A DNA stretch of 64,000 nt from Philopedon plagiatum (taxonomy: Eukaryota; Arthropoda; Insecta; Coleoptera; Curculionidae): NCBI GenBank assembly GCA_963971165.1, contig OZ020193.1:186001-250000 (forward strand), given 5' to 3'. The notes below the pieces were generated by a model, which saw only the letters and a list, made by a program, of their open reading frames with translations, had not been told where the DNA came from and did no database searches. A program made the position numbers and the translations under genes. Position 1 is the first letter of the stretch. Every line of letters begins with the position of its first letter. Of the stretch, positions 23,301-35,300 are shown one piece after another.

Positions 23301-26300
23301 ATTCTTGTTTCTGTTTGTGTTTTCTTGTTGATTATTTTTTTATCCTATCTGTATTTAACCATGACTCTAGAGACTTTAACAGTCGACTATTCCAACTGCC
23401 ATGCGTGTTATTTCAAGGGTATATCCTGTTGATTTTGTCTACATATGTTTCGCCCCCCGCGGGTTGGTTCTCGCATACTATGTGGGTTTGTTAACTATCA
23501 GCTGGTTTTAAATGGCTCTGTTTTTCAATGTGTGAGGCGTATTTTGAATTGAAACGATGACTAGTTTCGTTCGGAAATAATTAATGGGTGCATTTTGTAT
23601 ATTTTGAAATTTAACAAACAAAAATTTTTAAATATCCCAAGAATAATTATTTCCATTATTATCAGTAAAAACAAACCACTCTTTTTTGATTGGACTGAAA
23701 GACTTTATCACAAGGCTATTTTTATCCATGTTTATAAATACAGCAAAGAAATAAAATGCCCTAACTCTGTTGGATTTATCCAAGGCTAGCGGAAAGGAAA
23801 GTTTTTTAACCTTTTCCTCTTAATGTTCAATGCATATGGCTGCAATTAAGTTTAAGGTCTGGTATAACGCAGTAGATATATACAGGGTGCATTAGCATAA
23901 GGAGTGCCGCCTCCGTGGGCGTTATTTCATTTTTCGTTATGTAACTCGCCGCAGTGGTGGCAAAAAAATGGCATTAGCGGTGGCTCTACAAGAGCTACCC
24001 TCTTTAGTATTGTAGACGTGCTAATCGTGCTATATACACGTACAATAAGGAATGTGCCATATAACCCAAATAAATTTGAAATCTTTTTTTTTTATATTCT
24101 CTATATAAATTAAATGTTTATGGCGGTTGGTGTTATCCATTTATTTTGATCTTTATTAACAAAAAAAGAGGATTTTCTTGTAAAACGTGATCCCATTGGC
24201 TGTATCGTCAAAAATGAATTTATGACTCATTATGAGTACACGGCGAATTCCAGTGTTATAGGGTCATCGAAAAGTCAATAAAAATGGCATTTAATGCGTA
24301 ACTCATTCAATGAAATATCCCTGCACTTAAAGCACAAGGTTCCTAAAATTTTATTCGTGTATATTTTAAGCCGAAATCGGTCCAGGAATTGCAACAAAAA
24401 CTGGGATTTTTGTAAAAATGGACACATCATATCTTCACAATTTCGAGTAAATAAACTGCAATTCTTTGTTTTCATGGCAATATTCGAAAATTCAAAAATT
24501 TTCAAATTTTGCATGTCTCCAATGCAAATAAACTTGTTTATTTATAACTTTAACGAAAAAATTAGCGATTTAAATTAGTGGGAGGTATTCTTAGATAAAT
24601 AACGGATAAAATAAACAAAACAAAAATCACTAAATATGGAAAATAGTGTGGAATAATGTCGGTTAAATTTAGGATTTGTCAGAAAAAATCAAGAAAACTC
24701 CTAGATGACCTATTCGGATTCGGTATTCATTTTAAAGTGTGATTATCCCTTTATAAGATAGTGTTGAAAAATTGGGAAAAAATTAGATAGGAAAAAATAC
24801 AGAGTGAGTCAATTATAGCGATGTTGAGGGCAAAAAATGTCAAAAAATGGAAATTTAATCGGCGATTAAAATATGAATATTGTGTATTTCGACGAGCTCT
24901 TTCCGATGCCGTATATGAAATTTAATTTGAACCATTTTGACCCCACAAATTAATAACCGTGAAATAATTGGTTCAAACTAGTTGAACTATTCCTCTATTA
25001 ACCCAGACAATTCGATTGCTCCCCCTCTGTGACTGTTTCCGAGAAAAACAAACCTATTCGACTTTAGGTTAACATGTAGATTGACACTTATTTTTGCTGA
25101 TCTCCTGACGTCATTGTTCATTAAGGACAAATGGCTGCTTTTTAAATTCTAATAAATTATACCGAAAAGTAAACATTTTTTGTAGCTAAATTATCCTAGT
25201 AATTTAATTTTTTTTTTGGGGTTTGCAATGACTTCTTTAAACGATTTATCTAATAAAAAAATGAGCATATTCCTTATTAAAACAAATAGGGCAGAATGTG
25301 ATACTATTGGGTCGCTGATGGCAATATCCTTTGGATTTTATGTTTAAGAACTATATTAAAATTACTTATACGGTGTAAATACTATTAAGATTTAATTAAA
25401 GCGATTGGGAACAACGCAGTGTATTTGCAATAATTTTTACGACTTTAATAATAACGATATTTTTTAAAAGGTTACACAATGTTACTCCGCGGCCGTTGCG
25501 GAATAAGATCGACTTATTTCGGCCATGTTGCTGTTACACTGGTTTTGTTTCGTTAATTATTTAAATAATGTAGGCACACAGATAGTCGGTATGTAATCAC
25601 TACTAAAAAAAGAAAGTATTTACATAGTAACATAGCGCAAATTGACAAATTTATGTTTTTAAAATAGGAATGCAATTTGAAATTACAATTTTTGTTTCAA
25701 TAATTGAAAACATAATGATATTTTCTACATTTCAAGTTATTCAATCCAGGAAATGGAAGAGACCGACGTCCTTCGCTCGAATTAGTATTAACATTGGTAG
25801 CTATTTCCTAGAATGATGTTATAACGGATCGTAAAACTGAATGCAGAATTTATGTTTTATGGTTATGTTTCTAGAGAATTCTGTCATATTTCGAAAAAGT
25901 CCACGCCACCTTTTCGTGTATTTTACGAAGAAATTAGGTCCACAAAAATCAAGGTTTTCAAAACGATTTATTTATCACAATATTTTTGAGATTAACAAAC
26001 GGTTTATTTTTTCGTTTTCTTTGTTTAAAGTGAGTCAACCAAGTCTTATTATTAATAAGAAAGCTGCCTACGTGCTGGTTTACCGCTCCCAGCCCGAAAT
26101 ATCACTTGTTGAACAACAAAACGAGTGTAATGCCAACAGCTGCGTTCCAAATAAAAGAAAAAAAAACATGTTCAAATCTATATTCTTATAGAGGTGGGAT
26201 GTTCGATTCTTTTTGGTGAATCGATTCTTTTGCTTCATTCGCTTAAAAACATTCGGTCATGAAGATTCGTTCCCAAATGATTCACTTCCTTGTCCTAGAT

Positions 26301-29300
26301 TATAACACTTTTTCGACTGTTTAGAGAAATTGTCAAAAAGTCTGTATAAAGTAACATGTTTAGTTTCTAGAAATTAAAAAAATAAATAAACACAGTTATG
26401 CAAAAGATATTTTTATTCCTAACAAAGCGACGTGGGTAAAACTAAACTTTTTTTACACATTTACAGAAAAAAAATATCTTTTAAATTTACACAACCCAAA
26501 ATATAATTTTCTTTAACAAACAGTTTAGTGTTTAGAGGGGGTTTATACTATACCTACCGATATTTATTTAAACAAAATAATATTACATTAATACCAATAA
26601 AAATCTTTTTCTTCACATGAATGCGCCACTATAGCCTCTTATATTTTGCTTCCCACTGACTGACCCTCTGACAACACAGTGATTCTAGAACGCAGTCGAT
26701 CACGGTCTCCTTCGTTTGAAATGCTAGCAATGCTAATCCACGCGCTTATAATCTTTATCACGCAGTTCAGAACTATTATTATTACTGACAGAATCGTGAA
26801 AAACGCCAGTAATAAAATACCACTTTGGAACTCTCTGGTCGTTGACTTAACTTTTCGGTTTATTTCTCGTTCCAAAACGAAGGCCTGGAAAGTACAACTC
26901 AAATATGGAACGGGTTGGACGTTGTTTACGAATGACGCAAATTGATTTTAAAATTACGAATTTTAATGTTTTATTATTAGTGTGAAAAGGCCAGTCACGT
27001 CCTAAACGACTGGGCACAGTGGGTACTTGTGAACGAGCAAATAAAGCATCTTTAAAATGAGTTGCTAAAAAGCTTTAAAAAAATGGTCGCTCCGTGATAA
27101 GTAGTTTTACTCAAATCGGTCTAGTAGTTTAATTATTGGTTTATGTAAGATATCACGCCATTTCGGAACGAACAGCTCAGTATAAACAAAAGTGCCATGA
27201 TTTCTCAAGACTAACAAGATTTAATTGGCTTTTTGTTGTTCTTTTGATTGTTCTATTTCAGTAATAATTATTATTGTCACAATAATATCGATGATAACTG
27301 ATAACAACGCAAAAATAATTATTGTTTACAAGTCGTCTGGATTACAATTTTATTTGACACAAACGGAAAATAAAATGACGTTTTATTATGTACCTACTGA
27401 TAGTTCGGCCAATTCCTTTTCGACTAAAACTTGGAAGTTTATATCCTTCCCTTGAGTAAAATTTGCGTTATTTTTGTCCCACATCTCACCGTGTGATGAC
27501 GTTAGATTCAGATTCAACCCCCATACTTTTATTCCCCTGTAGTAACATGACCTACTGGGGTTTCCGTTACTATCGGACCCCATCCCTAAATATGCTTACC
27601 GTCGACTATGGGATTGTGTAGAGGTGGAAACGACCTCTTATTGCATCCATAGCTAGTAGGGGTTATATCATGATACTAAAACGTACAAGAGTCTTAGTAT
27701 CATGAGGTTATACAGAATAGTATTAAGGGGCTTGAATAGCTGCCTCTAAATCCACCAGACGGGTCGCAAATCTCTGTATATATAAAAGAAACTTGAAATT
27801 TTGCACATAGGTTTCTTATGTAACGTAGGCATCTCCTAAATTCAACCCCAATAAGGAATATGCACATAAATCGTTTAAAGAAGTCATTACAAGCCCAAAA
27901 AAATATTTTCAAGAAAATTACTAGGATAATTTAGCTACAAAATTTGTTTACTTTTCGGTATAATTTATTACAATTTAAAAATAAGTCATTTTGTCCTTAA
28001 TGAATAATGACGTCAGGAGATCAGCAAAAATAAGTGTAACATGTTAACGTAAAGCTTAATCTAAAGTCGAACAGGTTTGTTTTTCTCGAAAACAATCAGA
28101 GGGTGAGCAATCGAATTTTCTGGGTTAGGTAGAGGAATGGTTCAACTAGCTTCGGTAAAAAATTCAGTTATAGAGGATGTTTCGTTTCGGGGCTATTAAA
28201 CGTCAATGTCGAAATTTCCTTCGCAAAACTAAATTAAGTCGATGTAAATTTTCGGAGGTTGTAGAGGACCCGGAGCTTCAGAACTCTATTGAAACTGGCG
28301 AGGATCGGAAAATGCCATTTGCAGACCCCTCTTTGGTACCTAATAACTCGAAAAGAAAACGTCGGATCGAAAAACGGATTCATAAGTGAAGCTTTAAAAT
28401 CTCAATTACTTTCTTTCTGCAGTACATTTACCTAAACCTAAAATCATTGAAAAATGGATTTTTGACCCAAATATTTCAGGGTTTTTAATTTTTTGTCGGG
28501 TCAAAATGGTTCAAATCAAATCCCCATATACGTCATCGTCTCGTCAAAATACATGATATCCATATTTTTGAGTTTCTTTATTATTTATAGGAAGGGAGCA
28601 ATCGCTGATTAAATTTCGATTTTTTGTGGTCGAAAATCCCTTTTTTTTTTGTTAACAAAGACCAAAATAAATGGATAACGTCAGCAACCGCCCGCCATAA
28701 ACATTTAATTTATGTAGAGAATATAAAAAAATTTTTTAGATGTATTTGGGTTTGATGCATATTCCCCATTCAAGAGAGTGAAACAGGGATTCAAACTTTA
28801 TATGGAGAAAGATATTAGATGGTTCTATTAGGTCGAAATTTCATAGAAGTACTCTAAAAAAAAATGTTTAAACACGTGTTTTACAGTTTTTAATAAATCA
28901 ACCCCAGAGGAAATGCAAGGAGAGGCTCAAAGTTTGTAATGGAGTAAAATTGTTATACCGCGGCTTGTTAAGTCGTAGAGAAGAAAATAACTTCAGTTTT
29001 TTCTTTAAAATAAAACATAAAACTCTATGGATTTTTCTCCGTATTGCACCGTTTCAGAACTCCTTCGGAACAAGGTTTCACGGTTCTCTGCGTCTTCGTT
29101 TCTTGTCAGATAATAAGTACCTTGCGTAAAATCTTTTTTTGTTGTTGTTCGTTGTTCTGGTACTCCATCGCGAAATCTACATCAGTCATCGCAGTTAGCC
29201 ATGGTACGACCTTAGCTTTTCAAGGGAATCAGACGCGCATATAGGCAACGGCGCGGCGGCGGCGTTTAATTCACCTTTTGAATATTTTTTATACCGCGAA

Positions 29301-32300
29301 AATTAATGCTAATTATTGTGCAAGTACCTAATCAGCATATTTTCTTTTAGATGGAGATATTTTTTAGATACTTTTTAAAGAATCCTGTATTAGAAAATCC
29401 GCAAATCCTGGCCCACTAATTTAAATCTGACCAATTTATTATTAGAACAATATTCGCGATACATTTATACATTTAATATAAGATTATCTAATTTTATTTT
29501 AAGATATTTAGGTAATTACTAATAATAATAATAATTGTAACTGTGCCTATAAAACATTAAAACCTGTAGTGCGTACGACTTTGACAATAACTTGGCAACG
29601 CAGCATCGGTCCCGTCTATCGATTTAAAGCTCCGCTCTAGGCTGTGATAGAATATTTTTAACTATGGTTTACTGGATGTGTCAAAATTCGGTGCGTAAAT
29701 AACATAACCACAGAATATAGAGAGAATGGTAAAAATTAAAACAAGTTAAGTTTCGATGAATTCTCAGTCTTTGTATATGTGATACATATCCTTAGCGATA
29801 CATATTTTTGGTGTTGTGTGTTGTCTGTCTACATGTAAAAGTCGTGCTGTGTTACGTTCGAAATTTTTATTTTTTCGGCTATTTTTTTGGAAAAACTGGA
29901 CCGTCATAGATTTTTTTTTGAAGCGCTCCAAAGAAGGTAATCTTTCCTTTGCCATTCCTTGAAAATTTGTTAATTTCGTCATACTTTAAGTAAACATCTT
30001 GTATTAACATGGCTTTTACAGTGCAAGAAACTGTTTGCATGTAAGTTAAAGAAAGTAACAGCAAAAATGCAATTTTAGTATTTTATGTTTGTTGCGGAGT
30101 TTATGTGTAGATAAATAATCGATTGGCAGAACTAGGTACATTATTAAAAAAATCTTCCTTAATTAAAAAAGTGTACTTTGCTTGTTACGTTGATATCACT
30201 AGTTGCCCACAAAATTTGCCCCACCCGTAAAAAAATACATGGGCCGCGCCTGGTACTATATACATATACATGTGCTGATTTATCATGTGATTTGACGTTT
30301 GTTTATTATGATAAGATTATACTACTTATTATTAAGTTATCATTATCAATGCTATTATTAAAAGATCATTCCTTGTTACAAAAATCCAACATCCTTTGCA
30401 CAATGTCATTCCATTATGTCTAATTCCATAGTTTAAAAAAATATTTATTGTTTTCGAGATAAAAGCGATACTGAGCAAACAAATAGAAAGTGTGTTTATT
30501 GTTTTTCGGTACGGATTCAAAAAAATCTCAATTTTAAACTGAAAACATATTGTACGCATAATACAAAGTACTATTATCAAATTTTAGTTGATTTTTTTTT
30601 ATGTAGGTGCACGAAATTGGACAACTAGTAGCAGAAAAAAATCATTTTATATATTTAAACAGGGTGACAGGGGGTAAAAGCACGGTAGGTGAAAATACCA
30701 AAAAAGTATGCCCCCTGAAAACTAAAGTATACGGGTTCGCGCGTTTTTTGATTTATTTATTTAAACAAAAATAAACTTTGGTGGAAAGTTTTCGGTGGGC
30801 CACCGTGTATATAACAAACACTTACCTGCCTTTTTGGGGACAATTAATTTTCATTATTATCCTGATTGTAGGAACTTTTTCGGAATCAAAGTAATTTTAA
30901 TTCGCCGTGTTTTCGTCTCGCCATGGTCAAGGCCAAGGTCGCAATACGCCGTTTTCACGCTTTGATAAACAAACTGTAAAAAGTCGTTTTTTTTTTGTTA
31001 TTGTTTAATTTATTAAAAACTAGTTTTTGAATGAGAAACTCTACTTCAAAATGTAAATTGTATAAATCTTATTTAATAAAATTGACAGAAAAATCAGTTG
31101 CAATCTCCTATCCCTATTTCCCACGAACATATAGCCACGAAATCGTAGAAAGATTAGAAAATGTGTGGTAATCTACATCGACGATATTGATATTTTATAT
31201 CTAAATTACTTGTCTTGTAAATCGGTTTGAGTTTTGTGGTGAGGATCACGTTTTATGCGAGTCCGACTCGCACTTGACCGGCTTATTTTCAATGTCGTCG
31301 AGTTCTTATACCACGACAAAAAGTAGCAAAACTGTTTTGCAACTGTTTCGCAACACAATCGGTCGACCTTTTTAGCTGCTAATTTAACTTTTAACCTCTC
31401 GAATGGAATTGTGTGTTTGGTCGCCATTTTTATTTGTTGCAAAATTGAAAGGTTCTCGGACCGATTTCGGCTTGAAATATACATGAATAAGATTTTAGGA
31501 ACCTTCTACTTTAAGTGCAGGGATATTTCATTGGATGAGTTACGCATTAAATGCCATTTTTATTGATTTTTCGATGACCCTACAGTGCTGAAATTCGCCA
31601 CGTACTCATTGTGAGTCATAAAAACACTTTTGACGACACAGCCAATGGGATCGCGTTTTACAAGTTTTGAAATTCGCTCGAAAATTTGCAGTAGAATATC
31701 CTTTATTTGTTAATAAAGACCAAAATAAATGGATAACAGCAACCGCCATATATGTATATTTAATTTATGTAGAGAATATAAAAAAAATCAGATTTATTTG
31801 GGTTACGTGCATATTCCCTAATAACGGAAGTATACTAACGGATAATATTAAAGAAATTTCCCCCATAGGTACTAATTTTCATTTTTCGAAAACATTCGTT
31901 AAAATTAGAACTGATGCCCGAAATATAATAAGCCTACCTCCACAATAAGTAAACGTCGTTATTTTTTTAATATGAGATTTTTGGACATCCTCATGTCGTC
32001 ACTTGCCTTTCCTTATACGCATATTCATCAAATGAATTGTACTTAATTCCATTTATAGTCATTTCCTGCCAGCAACATTTCAAGAATTGCTCATCACCTG
32101 CTGTGCTGTGCTCGATCAAGACAAAGAGTTGTATATAATTGTAGTTTGGGGTATACAATACCGAATACTACTACATAAGACATAAAAATACATTATTATG
32201 TAGAGAATAAGAATGTTCCCTTGTAGTGAAATAGCTTCAAAAAGTATATTGTTGCATTCTGCCTCTCCTGTCACCAATAATAAATAAACAAATTACGAAT

Positions 32301-35300
32301 GAAGCAGCGCCTACCTATGCTCGTTATTTTTTAGTGAAAACTAGTTGCTCCGCGCGGTCTGTCTGACAGATTACATGCCAATATATTGACATTTGTTATT
32401 AAAATAATTATTTTTAATCGTTCCAGGTTTGAGAAGCACTGGTTCCCAGACTTGCCGAGCAAGGGCCAGGGTTACCGCTGTATCCGCGTGAACGGCATCA
32501 GCCCGATCGATTTCACCCTGGAAATGGCGGCCTTCAAGTGTGGTCTCCGGTATAAGGACCTCCAGTTGCCCACCGAGCTCACGGTGTGGGTGGACCCCAG
32601 CGAAGTGTGCTATAGGTACGTCCCTTTTGAGAAATACGCGAAATGTTTAGTTTAAAAAAAATTAGTACCATCTACATAGTATTTGTTGAATACCCTGTAT
32701 ATCAGGGTTGATAAAAATTATGATTTAAAACAAATCAAAAATCAGCGTTTTTTTTAATCATGCTTTTGTCCTAAAAATTTTATTTTGCACTAGTTTTCAT
32801 TAATACACATATTTTCTAACTGTTCATATATTGTCTAGTCAAACTTATAATTAAACAATAATTTCCTCGAAATTTCTAAACACTTGCGGAAAACGCTCAC
32901 TAAGTACACCCTAAGTAAAAACTTCCTTCTAAAATTATTAAACAAAATATTCCCCATATTAAAATTTTTAGGGAAAAAAAATTGGACCTGGCAATACTCA
33001 CAATACTGTTCCAGTTATCAGTAATATTTTTGCTTATGAGAGTAGTGTAGCACGAAATTTTCAATCATGACATGACAAGTCGGGGTAAAAACAAATTTAG
33101 TATGTGTATCGCGGGCTTGGAATTATAGGGTTCTATGTTACAAAACCAGCTTTTTGGGTAATAGAACTTTGTTTTCTCGAAAATTACAAAATCATGCAAA
33201 ATTCCAAGTTATTTCCGTGTATTACATTATAGTGGGGGAGCTACAAGGAACCATGAATATTTTATGAGAAGCAAGAGCAAGCAACACAGGGCCTTGGGGT
33301 ATTAAAGGGATATTAAAATCTCAATTCCTGGAAAATTGTGACATAGAACCTTATAATTCCAAGCAAGCGATATGTATTGATACCATTCAATGGCACAAAA
33401 CAAATGAAAAAAGTAAAATACGCTTTTTGAACTGTTTACTTCGTGTTCCTAGAAATTACGGACGTGAAATGTGTAATTCACTCGGTGTAATTACTAATTT
33501 GCGTCGAGCTTAATAAAAAGTCGCCATAGCTAGAATTTTGTGGAACTATGTAAACGTACAACTACTAAGTAACTATATAGCACATCCTTGATCGCTTTAA
33601 GTGTGTGTGTGTGTGTGTGTGTATGGGGGGGGGGGGGGGAGTATCAACCAAATTTTTGCAACGAGACCCTACTGGTGGTTGTGGTTGCACAAACAGGCTC
33701 GGCGCATTTCTTAGAGGAATTTTCAAGTTTTTTCGGTAGATATGTTGTTTGTTAGCGAGTCGAGAGAGATAGAACCTGAACAAAAGAAAATGTCGTACCT
33801 AATGATCGTTCTCCGAACGCGCTCGTATCGTGGGAGTCGTGGCGTAAAATTTCTCTTTGAAAGTACCACTGTAACGGCGAACCAGTAAATAAGCACGACC
33901 ATTACATGATATTTATTGCGTTCATGGCTCTCATTTGCATACAGGGTCAAACGAAAACTACGAGGGTCATACTGAAGATTCAAAAGTCCGATGGAATCGA
34001 GTCGGCTCTGCATGCCGGACCATATCGATTTATGCTAAACTGTCACTTTTTGCATATTCTCGGCTGGCGCTCCTATTTCCATCAAGAAACTGTTAAATGT
34101 CAAAGGTGTAGTATTTTTAACACCGTGTATATAAATAATTACGACTTTCTACGGTTTCTCATTTGGTTTATAAAGAATCGGTTCTGATTAGGCGATAACC
34201 CCGAATCGACCTGCTTTAGCTTTGCGCTGTTGTCGACTCTCGTTGTGCAATACGATTTCAAACGATGTTAAATCTGGATGTCGGTGCGGTTAAAATTAGC
34301 ATAATAAAACAGTACATTTCAATTGTTGCTAAATTTGCAACTTGGTGTTATCCTTTGTGTGATTAGTATTTACCTAAAACTCTGCACAGCAGTATTACTG
34401 CTGATACCCGAGTTTTTACAAATATACTAATCCATATCTTACATGCAGTCAGCATATTTCAAATAATAATAAGCCGGCAGCAACTCCTTTTTTATCCAGA
34501 TATTTTTTCAATTGATTGCGTCACCTGCTTCGATCGTAAGCGGTTGGTTTATCTCACACATAAGTATTTCCTAAAATAAGAACTTCTATTTTTAAAGCTT
34601 TTACTATTTTTCAGGAAAAAAAAATAAATATTTTCTTTCGCTATTTTTGGCGTAGATATTCACAGGAGGCCAAATCTGGGGGGCCAGACCGACACACAGT
34701 GTAACGATATCGATAATTCGTAGACATTGGTACTTAGTTTACTTCGCTGTTTTGCAAAAGTTGTGGCATATAAAAACATATATTGGAGTACGTTATTACT
34801 GTACTAAATTTAGACCTACGTAGTACCTTACTCGGTACCGGTCGCTCAAAATATATACTTAATTATTTTTTGACAAAATAAATAAAAAAATATTGTTTTC
34901 CGTTTAAAGAAACTAAGGTTAATAGACTTAAATACTAATTATAAAAAATATATTTTAATTAACCTAATTTTCACAATCTGAGCTGGAGACTGGTCTATCT
35001 TTACGGTGATACACTTGGGAAAAGCTGGTAAACGACTAAACTTCAGATATTTTACAAATAATCTAGAGACAAAAAAAATTCGATAATCGCTGTCAATATG
35101 TCGAAATCAAATCTGTTACACTGTGCGACGGCCTAGTCTTATTTATTGCCCATATGGTTATGGGATACGGGGGGTTTGCCAGTAAACGATTAGGTAAATA
35201 ACTCGAGAATTTAATAAAATATTTTTGGGGTTTCAATAATATAATCGATTATTTTTTCCAGACTCGGCGAATCTGAAGGTTCGTACTGTACCCTAGCAAC

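Larger units (their letters stand above)
32616..35261. other. BTG intron 2
   Basis: No coding exon recognised. It contains a palindromic element (33115-33364), a (GT)n-poly(G) tract (33601-33639), and, at about 32701, CAGGGTTGATAAAAATTATG followed by AAATC words. The last resembles one end of a hAT-like element, but the other end was not found. Confidence 0.4.

Noticed and set aside
23151..23432. 93-codon frame with a hydrophobic segment
   Set aside because: AT-rich low-complexity composition, no homology that I recognise; long frames of this size occur by chance in this region.
28177..28389. 70-codon frame in BTG intron 1
   Set aside because: Lies wholly inside a repeat copy and is not conserved in the other copies.
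33723..34013. 96-codon minus-strand frame in BTG intron 2
   Set aside because: No start or splice context, no recognised domain, and opposite strand frames of similar length.
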